Origin: Dehalococcoidia bacterium
Lineage (GTDB): Bacteria; Chloroflexota; Dehalococcoidia; Dehalococcoidales; W693
Length of the DNA: 30,470 bases
Assembly (NCBI GenBank): GCA_011170385.1
Contig: DUFE01000088.1
Coordinates: 1 to 30,470 of the forward strand
Direction: 5' to 3'
This document shows, in pieces, positions 1 to 6,442 of this stretch (position 1 is the first letter of the stretch; every line of letters starts with the position of its first letter). The notes below the pieces were generated by a model, which did not search any database, had not been told where the DNA came from, and worked only from the letters and a program-made list of their open reading frames with translations. The translations under genes and the position numbers were made by a program.

Positions 1-170
1 CCAGTCCCACCCCGCCGGAGCTGGGTTAGGCTGAATGTGCTAGCTTATTTTAGCCAGCAAGAACCATTTCAGGTTCGCCATTTGTTCTTTGCCACCTGTT
101 TTATGAGGGCTGTGGCGACCTCAACCTGCAATCCCGCAACATACCTACCCCGTCGAAACCACACGTCCCC
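1..170 (-). ncRNA. ssrA: tmRNA, 5' portion (cut by window edge)
   Basis: The minus strand from 170 begins GGGGACGTGTGGTTTCGACG, the hallmark 5' end of tmRNA. Ninety-one bases further on, at 79, an open frame reads GEPEMVLAG and then a TAA at 52-50. The resume codon near base 90 matches the usual tmRNA layout, and the tag has the same length and the same end (VLAG) as the Dehalococcoides tag as I remember it (GERELVLAG). The RNA tags stalled nascent peptides for degradation together with SmpB. The 3' half and CCA end lie beyond base 1. It begins 28 bases after the smpB stop on the same strand, and no separate promoter is visible, so co-transcription with smpB is likely. Confidence 0.9.
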
Positions 171-198
171 TCTCTATGAGCGACAGCATTATCTGCTT

Positions 199-651
199 TT
201 ATACCCGCCTCTTCATTCGGCGGTCCAGCTCTCTCTCCGTATCCCTTTCTTTTATAACCTCCCGTTTTCTGTACTGCCTTTTACCTTTAGCCAGGGCAAT
301 CTCCACCTTGGCGACACGCCCTTTAATATACAACCGCAGCGGCACCAGAGTAAAGCCCCTCTCGGCTATCTTACCATTGAGGCTGGTGATCTCTTTACGG
401 TGCAGCAGCAGCTTCCTCGGCCGGGTCGGCTCATGGCTCATATAGCTTGCCGCCTCATAGCGGGCGATGTGGGCATTAAGCAGCCATATCTCCCTATTAT
501 CGGTTTTAACGTATGCTTGAGCCAGACTTACCCTGCCGGAACGAACGGACTTGATTTCGGTTCCGGTAAGTGAAATACCGGCTTCGAATTTGTCCTCGAT
601 GGAATAATCGTGGTAGGCTTTGCGATTGGTGGCGACCGTCTTTATGCTCAT
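199..651 (-). CDS. smpB: SsrA-binding protein SmpB
   Basis: This 150-residue protein has the normal SmpB length. It shows the conserved N-terminal run of the family (VATNRKAYHDYSIED), the ETGISLTGTEIKSVR-type block (here FEAGISLTGTEIKSVRSGRV), and a basic C-terminal tail ending RMKRRV. SmpB binds the tRNA-like domain of tmRNA and delivers it to stalled ribosomes. The neighbouring ssrA directly downstream confirms the assignment. The ATG at 651 has no Shine-Dalgarno sequence; instead an extended -10 element ends five bases upstream, so the mRNA is probably leaderless. Confidence 0.97.
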   Translation of the reverse strand: MSIKTVATNRKAYHDYSIEDKFEAGISLTGTEIKSVRSGRVSLAQAYVKTDNREIWLLNAHIARYEAASYMSHEPTRPRKLLLHRKEITSLNGKIAERGFTLVPLRLYIKGRVAKVEIALAKGKRQYRKREVIKERDTERELDRRMKRRV

Positions 652-656
652 CTTTG

Positions 657-665
657 ATTATACCA
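657..665 (-). promoter_or_regulatory. Extended -10 promoter of smpB, predicted leaderless
   Basis: The minus strand reads TGGTATAAT, then five bases, then the smpB ATG. A TGN-TATAAT extended -10 needs only a weak -35, and the -35 region here (TGGCTA at 17 bp) is indeed poor. The expected transcription start falls on or within a base or two of the start codon. Confidence 0.55.
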
Positions 666-780
666 TTTTATAATATTCATAGCCAGACTAGTACATTGCC
701 CTAACAATTATACCAGCATGCAATTACTGATATCATGGCTCTATCTTTAGCTTTATCTTTAAAGGAACCGTATAACTGTG

Positions 781-786
781 TATAAT
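781..786 (+). promoter_or_regulatory. Possible -10 box for the 832-1902 gene
   Basis: TATAAT lies about 45 bases before the TTG start at 832. The corresponding -35 region is A/T-rich but not close to TTGACA, so the call rests on the -10 alone. Confidence 0.35.
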
Positions 787-831
787 ATATTAGCACAATC
801 CATGGTGCACTTCTGGAGGAGGGAACAATAA

Positions 832-1902
832 TTGTCCGATAAAGAAACTAATGGAAATGAAAACCAAGCACAGGAAGTCGTAGAGCAAAAAACCAAGGCA
901 GAGGAAACCGCAGCTTCGGAGGCTATAGGTTGGGAAGCTGCCGATAAAGAGGTCTCGGCGGAAGGGCAGGCGGTGAAAGAGGCTGAGGCAAAGCCTAAAA
1001 CCCTGGAGCCAACGGCTATCGGTGATGAAAGGGTCGCTATTTTAAAGCACGATATCTACCGTGAGGGCGGGGAAAACGCTACGGAATCAATATCCATCGC
1101 GTTATCCACTAAAAACGTATCGGACGCTACCATCGGCAGCGTCCTCTTCGAAGCCGAATTGTACGACATAGAAGGCAATGTTCTGGATAAAGTCGAGCAA
1201 AAAACAACGGACTTCAAAGAGGATGTCATTCGCAACGTTCGTCTCAATTACTCGAAGCCCGATAGTGATAAAGTCAGAAGCTATTGCGTAAAAGTAGCCC
1301 GTATAATGATGGCACCGGAACCCGTCGTTACCGGCAATGATAAAATTACTATATTGAAGCATAGCCTGACTATCGATAATACAGCCTATCACGGTCCTGT
1401 GGCTAGTGCCAGTATCGCCATACGGAACGTTTCGGAAGACACCATTGCCACCTTGTTATTCGAAGCTACATTTTACGATATCGAAGGGAACATATTAAAT
1501 ACCGTCAAGCATAGTGAAATCGAGCTCAAGCCCAATACCAGCCGCGCCGTTAATATTCAGTGCCCACAGCAACATTCCAGTAACCTTAAAAGCTATAACA
1601 TCAGAATAGCTAGGATGACGACGACTGACATTGAGAGGGTTCAGCTCCGCCGAAATGAGATCAGGACAACTGATACCGGCGAAGAGGTAAGGGGTATTGT
1701 TAAGAATATAAGTAATGTTAAAACAGATGCCGCCCTTGTCGCTACCTTCCTCAACTATAATAATGAAAACATCGGCACCAGGGTTGTTATCCTTAAAGAT
1801 ATTGAGCCGAATACCACCAGGCAATTCCATTTTCTGTTTGAGCCTATGGAGGGAGACAGGGTAAAGAGTTACAACTTTTGCATTGGCGAAGTAGCGGAAT
1901 AA
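832..1902 (+). CDS. Hypothetical protein with three tandem FxLYD-like repeats
   Basis: The 356-residue protein starts at TTG 832 behind a good GGAGGAGG site. Residues 1 to about 65 are acidic, Ala/Glu/Lys-rich and probably disordered. Three repeats follow, at roughly 68-160, 165-260 and 265-355. Each carries an N-(V/I)-S-(D/E/N) turn, a stretch such as LFEAELYDIEGN, LFEATFYDIEGN or LVATFLNYNNEN, and an end such as KVRSYCVKVARI, NLKSYNIRIARM or RVKSYNFCIGEV. This alternation looks like the small beta-sandwich FxLYD domain. There is no signal peptide or membrane segment, so it is probably cytoplasmic, which is unusual for FxLYD proteins. No enzyme motif is visible and I cannot assign a function. 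It stands alone between smpB and the ior operon. Confidence 0.8.
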   Translation: MSDKETNGNENQAQEVVEQKTKAEETAASEAIGWEAADKEVSAEGQAVKEAEAKPKTLEPTAIGDERVAILKHDIYREGGENATESISIALSTKNVSDATIGSVLFEAELYDIEGNVLDKVEQKTTDFKEDVIRNVRLNYSKPDSDKVRSYCVKVARIMMAPEPVVTGNDKITILKHSLTIDNTAYHGPVASASIAIRNVSEDTIATLLFEATFYDIEGNILNTVKHSEIELKPNTSRAVNIQCPQQHSSNLKSYNIRIARMTTTDIERVQLRRNEIRTTDTGEEVRGIVKNISNVKTDAALVATFLNYNNENIGTRVVILKDIEPNTTRQFHFLFEPMEGDRVKSYNFCIGEVAE

Positions 1903-2182
1903 ACATACACAAAAAAGATAAAATGCTAAGGTCTCACCGATAACCTTCAGCTTGATTAAAGGCGTCTCTTCTGCAATGGATAGCCCTGTCCACCATATTC
2001 AATTGGCTTTGCTGCTGGTGCTATATTATCGGCAAAATTCCCGATACTTTTAATACCGTTATAGTCGAAGACAATCGGGGTATACCGATCGCCGTAACAA
2101 CTTTCTATCTTTAATATGACTACACGCGTAAGGATCGGTATCTCCTTAAAAAGAGGCTATAAATTGTAATAAGGAGTACAGT
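1903..2182 (+). other. Intergenic stretch without a convincing gene
   Basis: No long open frame occurs here on either strand. A 9-bp perfect inverted repeat, ATACCGATC at 2082-2090 and GATCGGTAT at 2133-2141, is separated by 42 bases. It could form a weak stem or be a bipartite site. No poly-T terminator is seen after the gene ending at 1902. Confidence 0.5.
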
Positions 2183-2281
2183 GTGCCGTGTATAGGGTCG
2201 GAGAGCAAGTCTACTGAATATTATACCCGCATACTCCATGCCATTGAGAAGGGGGCGAAGTCTGATATAGAGGTTTTTTAA
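2183..2281 (+). CDS. Possible small ORF or 5' piece of a decayed gene
   Basis: GTG at 2183 has an AAGGAG site six bases upstream (2171-2176) and opens 32 codons ending ...KSDIEVF-stop. The composition looks protein-like (for example STEYYTRILHAIEKGAKSD). The stop falls directly after a T6 run (2274-2279). A shift of -1 there would continue through LNTGMPLFRVRDGYRQTTEA to a stop at 2467-2469. The heptamer is not a classic slippery site, so a frameshifted gene remnant is more likely than programmed frameshifting. No family was recognised. Confidence 0.3.
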   Translation: MPCIGSESKSTEYYTRILHAIEKGAKSDIEVF

Positions 2282-2461
2282 ATACCGGAATGCCCTTGTT
2301 CAGGGTCAGGGATGGATACCGCCAGACGACCGAGGCGGAGTATATAAGCCAGCAAGATGACAGGCACAAGATTACAAGAAGGTTGCCGAGCTTCTCGTTT
2401 AGAGCCGAATGCATGCGTCCTGCGTATCGCCCCGTAAGGCGGCTGGGGAAGCGGTCGATTA

Positions 2462-2470
2462 TGCTATAAT
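2462..2470 (+). promoter_or_regulatory. Extended -10 promoter of iorA, predicted leaderless
   Basis: TGCTATAAT ends eight bases before the iorA ATG at 2479. There is no Shine-Dalgarno sequence between them. Transcription would start within about two bases of the ATG. Confidence 0.55.
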
Positions 2471-2478
2471 ATTGCGAT

Positions 2479-4296
2479 ATGAAAAAATTGCTCTCCGGAA
2501 ACGAGGCTCTGGCTCTCGGAGCCTATCACGCCAGCATTATGGTAGCCGCCGCCTACCCCGGCACGCCGAGTACCGAGATACTGGAAAACCTGTCACGATT
2601 CGATGATATCTATGCCGAGTGGTCGACTAACGAAAAAGTCGCCATGGAGGTGGGGTTAGGGGCTTCATATACCGGCGCGCGCTCACTGGTATCGATGAAG
2701 CATGTCGGGCTTAACGTCGCCAGCGATCCGTTTATGGCGGCAGCGACAACTGGGATCAATGGCGGGCTCGTCGTGGTATCAGCTGACGACCCGGGCATGC
2801 ATAGCTCCCAGAATGAACAGGACAACCGCCACTACGCCCGCATTGCGATGGTTCCCCTGCTGGAACCAGCCGACAGTCAGGAAGCCTATGAGCTAATGTC
2901 TTATGCCTTCGATATCAGCGAAAAGTTCGATACGCCGGTGCTTTTTCGCACCACGACGCGCGTTTCCCATTCCAAATCCGTGGTCAATGTTATCGGCAGC
3001 CGCAAAACGCCATCCAGGCAACCGAACTTCTGCTACGACCAGACGAAGTACGTCATGCTGCCGTCTTACGCCCGCCTGCGGCACCCGCTGATGGAAGAGC
3101 GGCTGGCAAAGCTTGCCATCTATTCCGATACCTTCCCTCTCAACCGGATCATCTCCGGCGATAAACGGCTGGGTATAATATCCAGTGGTGTCGCCTATCA
3201 GTACGCTCGCGAGGTCTTTCCCGAAGCGTCTTTCCTCAAGCTGGCGCTGACCCATCCCCTGCCTAAAGAAGTTATTAAACAGTTCGCCGGGCAGGCAGAG
3301 AAACTAATCGTCATCGAGGAACTGGATCCGTTGCTGGAAGAAAGCATCCGCTCGATGGGGATAGAAGTAACCGGCAAAGAGCTCTTTCCCATAACCGGCG
3401 AGCTTAATCCAGATATCATCGAGCAAGGCGGGATCAAAGCCGGGCTGATAAAAGCCGCCCCAAAGCAAAAATCAGATTATAGCACGCCCAAGCTACCCGC
3501 CCGCCCTCCGTTGCTATGCCCTGGCTGCCCCCACAGCGGTATCTTTTTCATCCTATCCAGCCTGGGACATCGCTCCAGTCTGCCGGGCAAGCCGTCAAGA
3601 AAACCGAAGATGATAATTACCGGCGACATCGGCTGTTATACACTGGGAGCTAATCCACCACTGGTGGCTATGGATACCTGCGCCTGCATGGGAGCCGGCA
3701 TCGGCGAAGCACTGGGGATGGAGAAAGCCGGCGTTGACGATAAAATCATCGCCGTCATCGGCGATTCCACCTTCCTGCACTCCGGCATCACCGGGCTGGT
3801 TAACGCTGTCTATAACAAGGGTCAAATAACCGTTATTATACTGGACAACCGCACTACTGCTATGACCGGACACCAGGATCACCACGGCACCGGCATAACG
3901 GCACAGGGACAGCAGACGACCGCCGTTGACCTGGCGCAGGTGGCACGCGGCGTCGGCGTTAGCAATATTAAAACAATCGACGCCTTCGATATTAAAGCCC
4001 TGCGAGCTGGCGTAAAAAGCTCTATCGAGAGCCCGGAACTTGCAGTCATCATCGTTCAAGGCGCCTGCGCCGTGCATATACCAAAAAGCGCTAACTCTAG
4101 AGCTATAGAGGATAACCTGTGCGATACGTGTGGCTTGTGCCTGCTAATCGGCTGTCCCGCCATCCGTAATGAAGACGGGCGGGTTTATATCGACGCCTCG
4201 CTTTGCATCGGCGACGCCTGCGGTATATGCCAGCAGGTATGCCCTCACAAGGCGATAACATCTACCGCCATCAAGGATGAAAAGGGCAATGAATAA
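2479..4296 (+). CDS. iorA: Indolepyruvate ferredoxin oxidoreductase, alpha subunit
   Basis: IorA with IorB oxidatively decarboxylates aryl-2-oxoacids (indolepyruvate, phenylpyruvate and similar) to aryl-acetyl-CoA, passing electrons to ferredoxin in the cytoplasm. The 605-residue length is typical. An N-terminal pyrimidine-binding domain is followed, near residue 380, by the thiamine-diphosphate region with GDIGCYTLG, then GDSTFLHSGITGL and ILDNRTTAMTGHQ. The C-terminus, from about residue 548, is a two-cluster ferredoxin domain. Its cysteine patterns are C-x2-C-x2-C-x4-CP and C-x4-C-x2-C-x3-CP, the wider spacings usual for IorA. It overlaps iorB by eight bases, showing translational coupling. 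The start has no ribosome binding site, which fits a leaderless transcript. Confidence 0.96.
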   Translation: MKKLLSGNEALALGAYHASIMVAAAYPGTPSTEILENLSRFDDIYAEWSTNEKVAMEVGLGASYTGARSLVSMKHVGLNVASDPFMAAATTGINGGLVVVSADDPGMHSSQNEQDNRHYARIAMVPLLEPADSQEAYELMSYAFDISEKFDTPVLFRTTTRVSHSKSVVNVIGSRKTPSRQPNFCYDQTKYVMLPSYARLRHPLMEERLAKLAIYSDTFPLNRIISGDKRLGIISSGVAYQYAREVFPEASFLKLALTHPLPKEVIKQFAGQAEKLIVIEELDPLLEESIRSMGIEVTGKELFPITGELNPDIIEQGGIKAGLIKAAPKQKSDYSTPKLPARPPLLCPGCPHSGIFFILSSLGHRSSLPGKPSRKPKMIITGDIGCYTLGANPPLVAMDTCACMGAGIGEALGMEKAGVDDKIIAVIGDSTFLHSGITGLVNAVYNKGQITVIILDNRTTAMTGHQDHHGTGITAQGQQTTAVDLAQVARGVGVSNIKTIDAFDIKALRAGVKSSIESPELAVIIVQGACAVHIPKSANSRAIEDNLCDTCGLCLLIGCPAIRNEDGRVYIDASLCIGDACGICQQVCPHKAITSTAIKDEKGNE

Positions 4297-4900
4297 GCTC
4301 AATCTAATGATAACCGGCATCGGCGGACAGGGGGTTATCGCCGCCAGTGACATAGTATCCGGGGCGGCATTAGCCGCCGGTCTGGACGTCAAGAAAACTG
4401 ACTCGCTGGGCATGGCGCAACGAGGCGGCAGTGTTATCAGTCATATACGTTTTGCGCAGAAGGTGTGGTCGCCACTAGTGAAGGCAGGAGAAGCTGATAT
4501 CCTGCTCTCTTTCGAAAAACTGGAGGCAGCCCGGTGGAGCCATTATTTAAAGGCTGGCGGTATCGCTATCGTCAACAACTATACCGTTCCACCGCCATCG
4601 GTAAGCCTGGGCAAAGAGTGCTATCCTGATGATACAGAGATAACAGGCATATTGAAGCAGCGCACTGATAGGATATACTTCATAAGTGGCACCGCTTTCG
4701 CCAAAGAGCTGGGTAATGTCAAGACGCTCAACACCCTGATGCTCGGCTGTCTATCTATATTCGTGCCGTTTGAAATCGATATCTGGCGGGACTGTATCTT
4801 CGGACGCCTGCCGCCAAAGGTGGCTAAGCTCAATTTCAGCGCCTTTGAATGGGGGAAAACGGAGATGGAACGCATACTTAATACCAGGAGGTCTGCCTGA
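4289..4900 (+). CDS. iorB: Indolepyruvate ferredoxin oxidoreductase, beta subunit
   Basis: This is the gamma/beta-type subunit that completes the IOR complex. It opens with MNKLNLMITGIGGQGVI, where GIGGQG is the signature of the 2-oxoacid:ferredoxin oxidoreductase gamma domain. The conserved MAQRGGSVISHIRF follows at about residue 40. I chose ATG 4289 (203 residues) over the in-frame ATG 4277 because AAGG and AAAAGGG precede 4289 at usable spacing, while nothing suitable precedes 4277. It ends two bases before the thioesterase start, so iorA, iorB and the thioesterase form one operon. Confidence 0.94.
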   Translation: MNKLNLMITGIGGQGVIAASDIVSGAALAAGLDVKKTDSLGMAQRGGSVISHIRFAQKVWSPLVKAGEADILLSFEKLEAARWSHYLKAGGIAIVNNYTVPPPSVSLGKECYPDDTEITGILKQRTDRIYFISGTAFAKELGNVKTLNTLMLGCLSIFVPFEIDIWRDCIFGRLPPKVAKLNFSAFEWGKTEMERILNTRRSA

Positions 4901-4902
4901 CT

Positions 4903-5328
4903 ATGGCGGATGAAAAGGATAAAATAAACGATAACGTATCCTGGCTTAGAGAACAATCTGAAGCCGAGCCCATCGCTTCTTTCCTGAAGATGGAGCTTGC
5001 CGAGCTATCGGAAGGCTATGCCAAGGTAACGATGAAGATTACAGAGGACTACCAGAACTTCCACGGTGTAACCTTCGGCGGTATCATCATGGCGCTTGCC
5101 GACCAGGCGTTCGCCTATGCTTCCAACTCGCTGGTTTATCCCAGTGTTGCTTCCCATTTCAGCACCTATTTCATCGCCGGCGCCCGCATGGGCGACGAGC
5201 TTACCGCCGAGTGCCGGGTTATAAAAAGCGGCAAGCGTGCCGGCTTCTCCGAGGTTACCATCACCAATCAGGAAGGCAGGCTGATCGCTAGAGCTACCGG
5301 CGTAACCATCCCTCTCAACCAGCAATAA
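4903..5328 (+). CDS. PaaI-like hotdog-fold acyl-CoA thioesterase
   Basis: The 141-residue protein has the single hotdog domain of PaaI-type thioesterases. The motif NFHGVTFGGIIMALADQAFA at about residues 46-65 contains the HG-x-x-x-GG helix and the catalytic Asp region. These enzymes hydrolyse aryl- or acyl-CoA, releasing CoA from dead-end thioesters. GGAGG at 4888-4892 supports the ATG at 4903. Placement directly after iorB suggests it acts on the aryl-acetyl-CoA products of IorAB or on related ring-modified CoA esters. The exact substrate cannot be read from sequence. Confidence 0.85.
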   Translation: MADEKDKINDNVSWLREQSEAEPIASFLKMELAELSEGYAKVTMKITEDYQNFHGVTFGGIIMALADQAFAYASNSLVYPSVASHFSTYFIAGARMGDELTAECRVIKSGKRAGFSEVTITNQEGRLIARATGVTIPLNQQ

Positions 5329-5360
5329 AACACCGAACCATTATATTGTATAAAGAAACC

Positions 5361-5388
5361 TTGACAATACAATATATTGTGGTATAAT
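5361..5388 (+). promoter_or_regulatory. Consensus sigma-70 promoter for the riboswitch-cobO unit
   Basis: Exact TTGACA (5361-5366) and TATAAT (5383-5388) are separated by 16 bp. The cobalamin riboswitch begins about 25 bases downstream. Confidence 0.85.
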
Positions 5389-5411
5389 GCATTTCAGTTA
5401 GCAACTTAACA

Positions 5412-5592
5412 CAAACGATGGCGTTCGGGGTGCTCGACAGAGCATAACAGGGAAGGCGGTGAGAAGCCGTCGCTGCCCCTGCAACCGTAGCCGGGGACGA
5501 AAGCGGCAGCCAGCCACTGGGTTTGGATAAAATCCCGGGAAGGAGCCGCAAGTAGATAGATCCGGAAGCCGGGAGACCTACCTCGGAATGCA
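5412..5592 (+). promoter_or_regulatory. Cobalamin (AdoCbl-class) riboswitch
   Basis: The core landmarks are in order: GGGAAGGCGGTGAGAAGCCG, GCTGCCCCTGCAACCGTAG, the B12 box AGCCAGCCACTGG at about 5507-5519, then GGGAAGGAGCCGC and GGAAGCCGGGAGACC. These are the conserved aptamer segments of cobalamin riboswitches. Binding of the corrinoid is expected to lower expression of the downstream cobO. It sits between a consensus promoter and a hairpin next to the cobO start. Confidence 0.94.
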
Positions 5593-5643
5593 AAAGCTTA
5601 AAGCTCCTCCGGGTTCGGGAGCAATAAGCGTTCTGGTCTTGCC

Positions 5644-5679
5644 ATCCCAGCCATCAATTGTAAAGGCTGGGATTTATTT
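5644..5679 (+). terminator. Expression-platform hairpin before cobO
   Basis: ATCCCAGCC (5644-5652) and GGCTGGGAT (5665-5673) form a perfect 9-bp stem with a 12-base loop, followed by TTTATTT directly against the ATG at 5680. This fits an intrinsic terminator controlled by the upstream aptamer. A smaller stem, GCTCC (5603-5607) with GGAGC (5618-5622), could be the competing element. Confidence 0.7.
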
Positions 5680-6255
5680 ATGCCGGATGCCGGACAACAG
5701 ATAAAAAGGGCGCAGATTGAATCTCGCCGGCTGATCAAGGGATACGTGCAGGTCTATACCGGAAACGGTAAGGGTAAGAGCACGGCGGCTCTGGGTTTAG
5801 CCTTACGGGCTATGGGATACGGCTTGAAAACGTATATCGGTCAGTTTATGAAGGGACAACACTACGGGGAGTTGGAAGCTTCGAAAATACTTTTCCCCTA
5901 TATCACAATCGAGCAATACGGAAGGGATACCTTCATCCACGTACAGAATCTGCCACCGGAAGAAGACTTGCGATTATCTCGCGATGGTTTAAACAAAGCC
6001 TGTAAAGCGATGCTTTCAGGCGAATATGATGTCATTATTCTGGATGAAATCATCACCGCACATTACTTTCGCCTGGTATCGCTGCCGGATATTATGCATA
6101 TAATAGCCGATAAACCGGAGCAGGTAGAGCTTGTTCTTACCGGACGCTATGCTCCGCTGGAGCTTATGGCCGCTGCCGACCTGGTATCGGAGATTGCGGA
6201 GGTCAAACACTATTACCAGCAAGGCATCTCCGCCCGAAGGGGTATCGAACACTGA
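5680..6255 (+). CDS. cobO: Cob(I)yrinic acid a,c-diamide adenosyltransferase (CobO/BtuR type)
   Basis: The enzyme transfers the 5'-deoxyadenosyl group of ATP to Co(I) corrinoids, in synthesis or salvage of adenosylcobalamin. It reads KGYVQVYTGNGKGKSTAALG at about residues 19-38, containing the CobO/CobA P-loop GNGKGKST, then YIGQFMKG, and VIILDEI as the Walker B. At 191 residues it has the family length. The CobO core normally begins close to KGYVQVYTGNGKGK, so the first 18 residues may be an extension or the start may lie a little further in; no clear Shine-Dalgarno precedes ATG 5680. The upstream cobalamin riboswitch supports the function. Confidence 0.93.
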   Translation: MPDAGQQIKRAQIESRRLIKGYVQVYTGNGKGKSTAALGLALRAMGYGLKTYIGQFMKGQHYGELEASKILFPYITIEQYGRDTFIHVQNLPPEEDLRLSRDGLNKACKAMLSGEYDVIILDEIITAHYFRLVSLPDIMHIIADKPEQVELVLTGRYAPLELMAAADLVSEIAEVKHYYQQGISARRGIEH

Positions 6256-6303
6256 TGCAGAAAGTTACTTAATAACGGAACCACCCCCTTAGCTTTGATA
6301 GAG

Positions 6304-6331
6304 TTGACATCTCGATTTTTCCTATGATAAC
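6304..6331 (+). promoter_or_regulatory. Probable promoter of the acyl-CoA synthetase-liv operon
   Basis: TTGACA (6304-6309) is followed after 16 bp by GATAAC (6326-6331), four of six matches to the -10 consensus. No other good promoter precedes the operon. Further down the leader, GCGCAC (6397-6402) and GTGCGC (6407-6412) make a tight 6-bp hairpin just ahead of the ribosome binding site at 6415-6421. Confidence 0.5.
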
Positions 6332-6442
6332 ATCCCTTTTATAAAAATGTCCGTAAATTGTCATATACCGGAAAAAACTATCTTCTTATTTACCAGGCGC
6401 ACATAGGTGCGCTTGGGAGGGTTATGAATAGCAGACAAAAAA

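Noticed and set aside
37..573. Plus-strand open frame of 178 codons
   Set aside because: It lies over ssrA and antisense to smpB; both are strongly supported on the other strand.
2272..2281. Programmed -1 frameshift site at the T6 run
   Set aside because: The frame gives G-GTT-TTT, which is not a canonical X-XXY-YYZ heptamer, and no downstream pseudoknot was evident. Kept only as a possible frameshifted remnant.
2211..2414. Minus-strand ORF with a hydrophobic, signal-like start
   Set aside because: No ribosome site or promoter was seen, and it is antisense to the better-supported small ORF and its -1 continuation; the hydrophobicity may be incidental.
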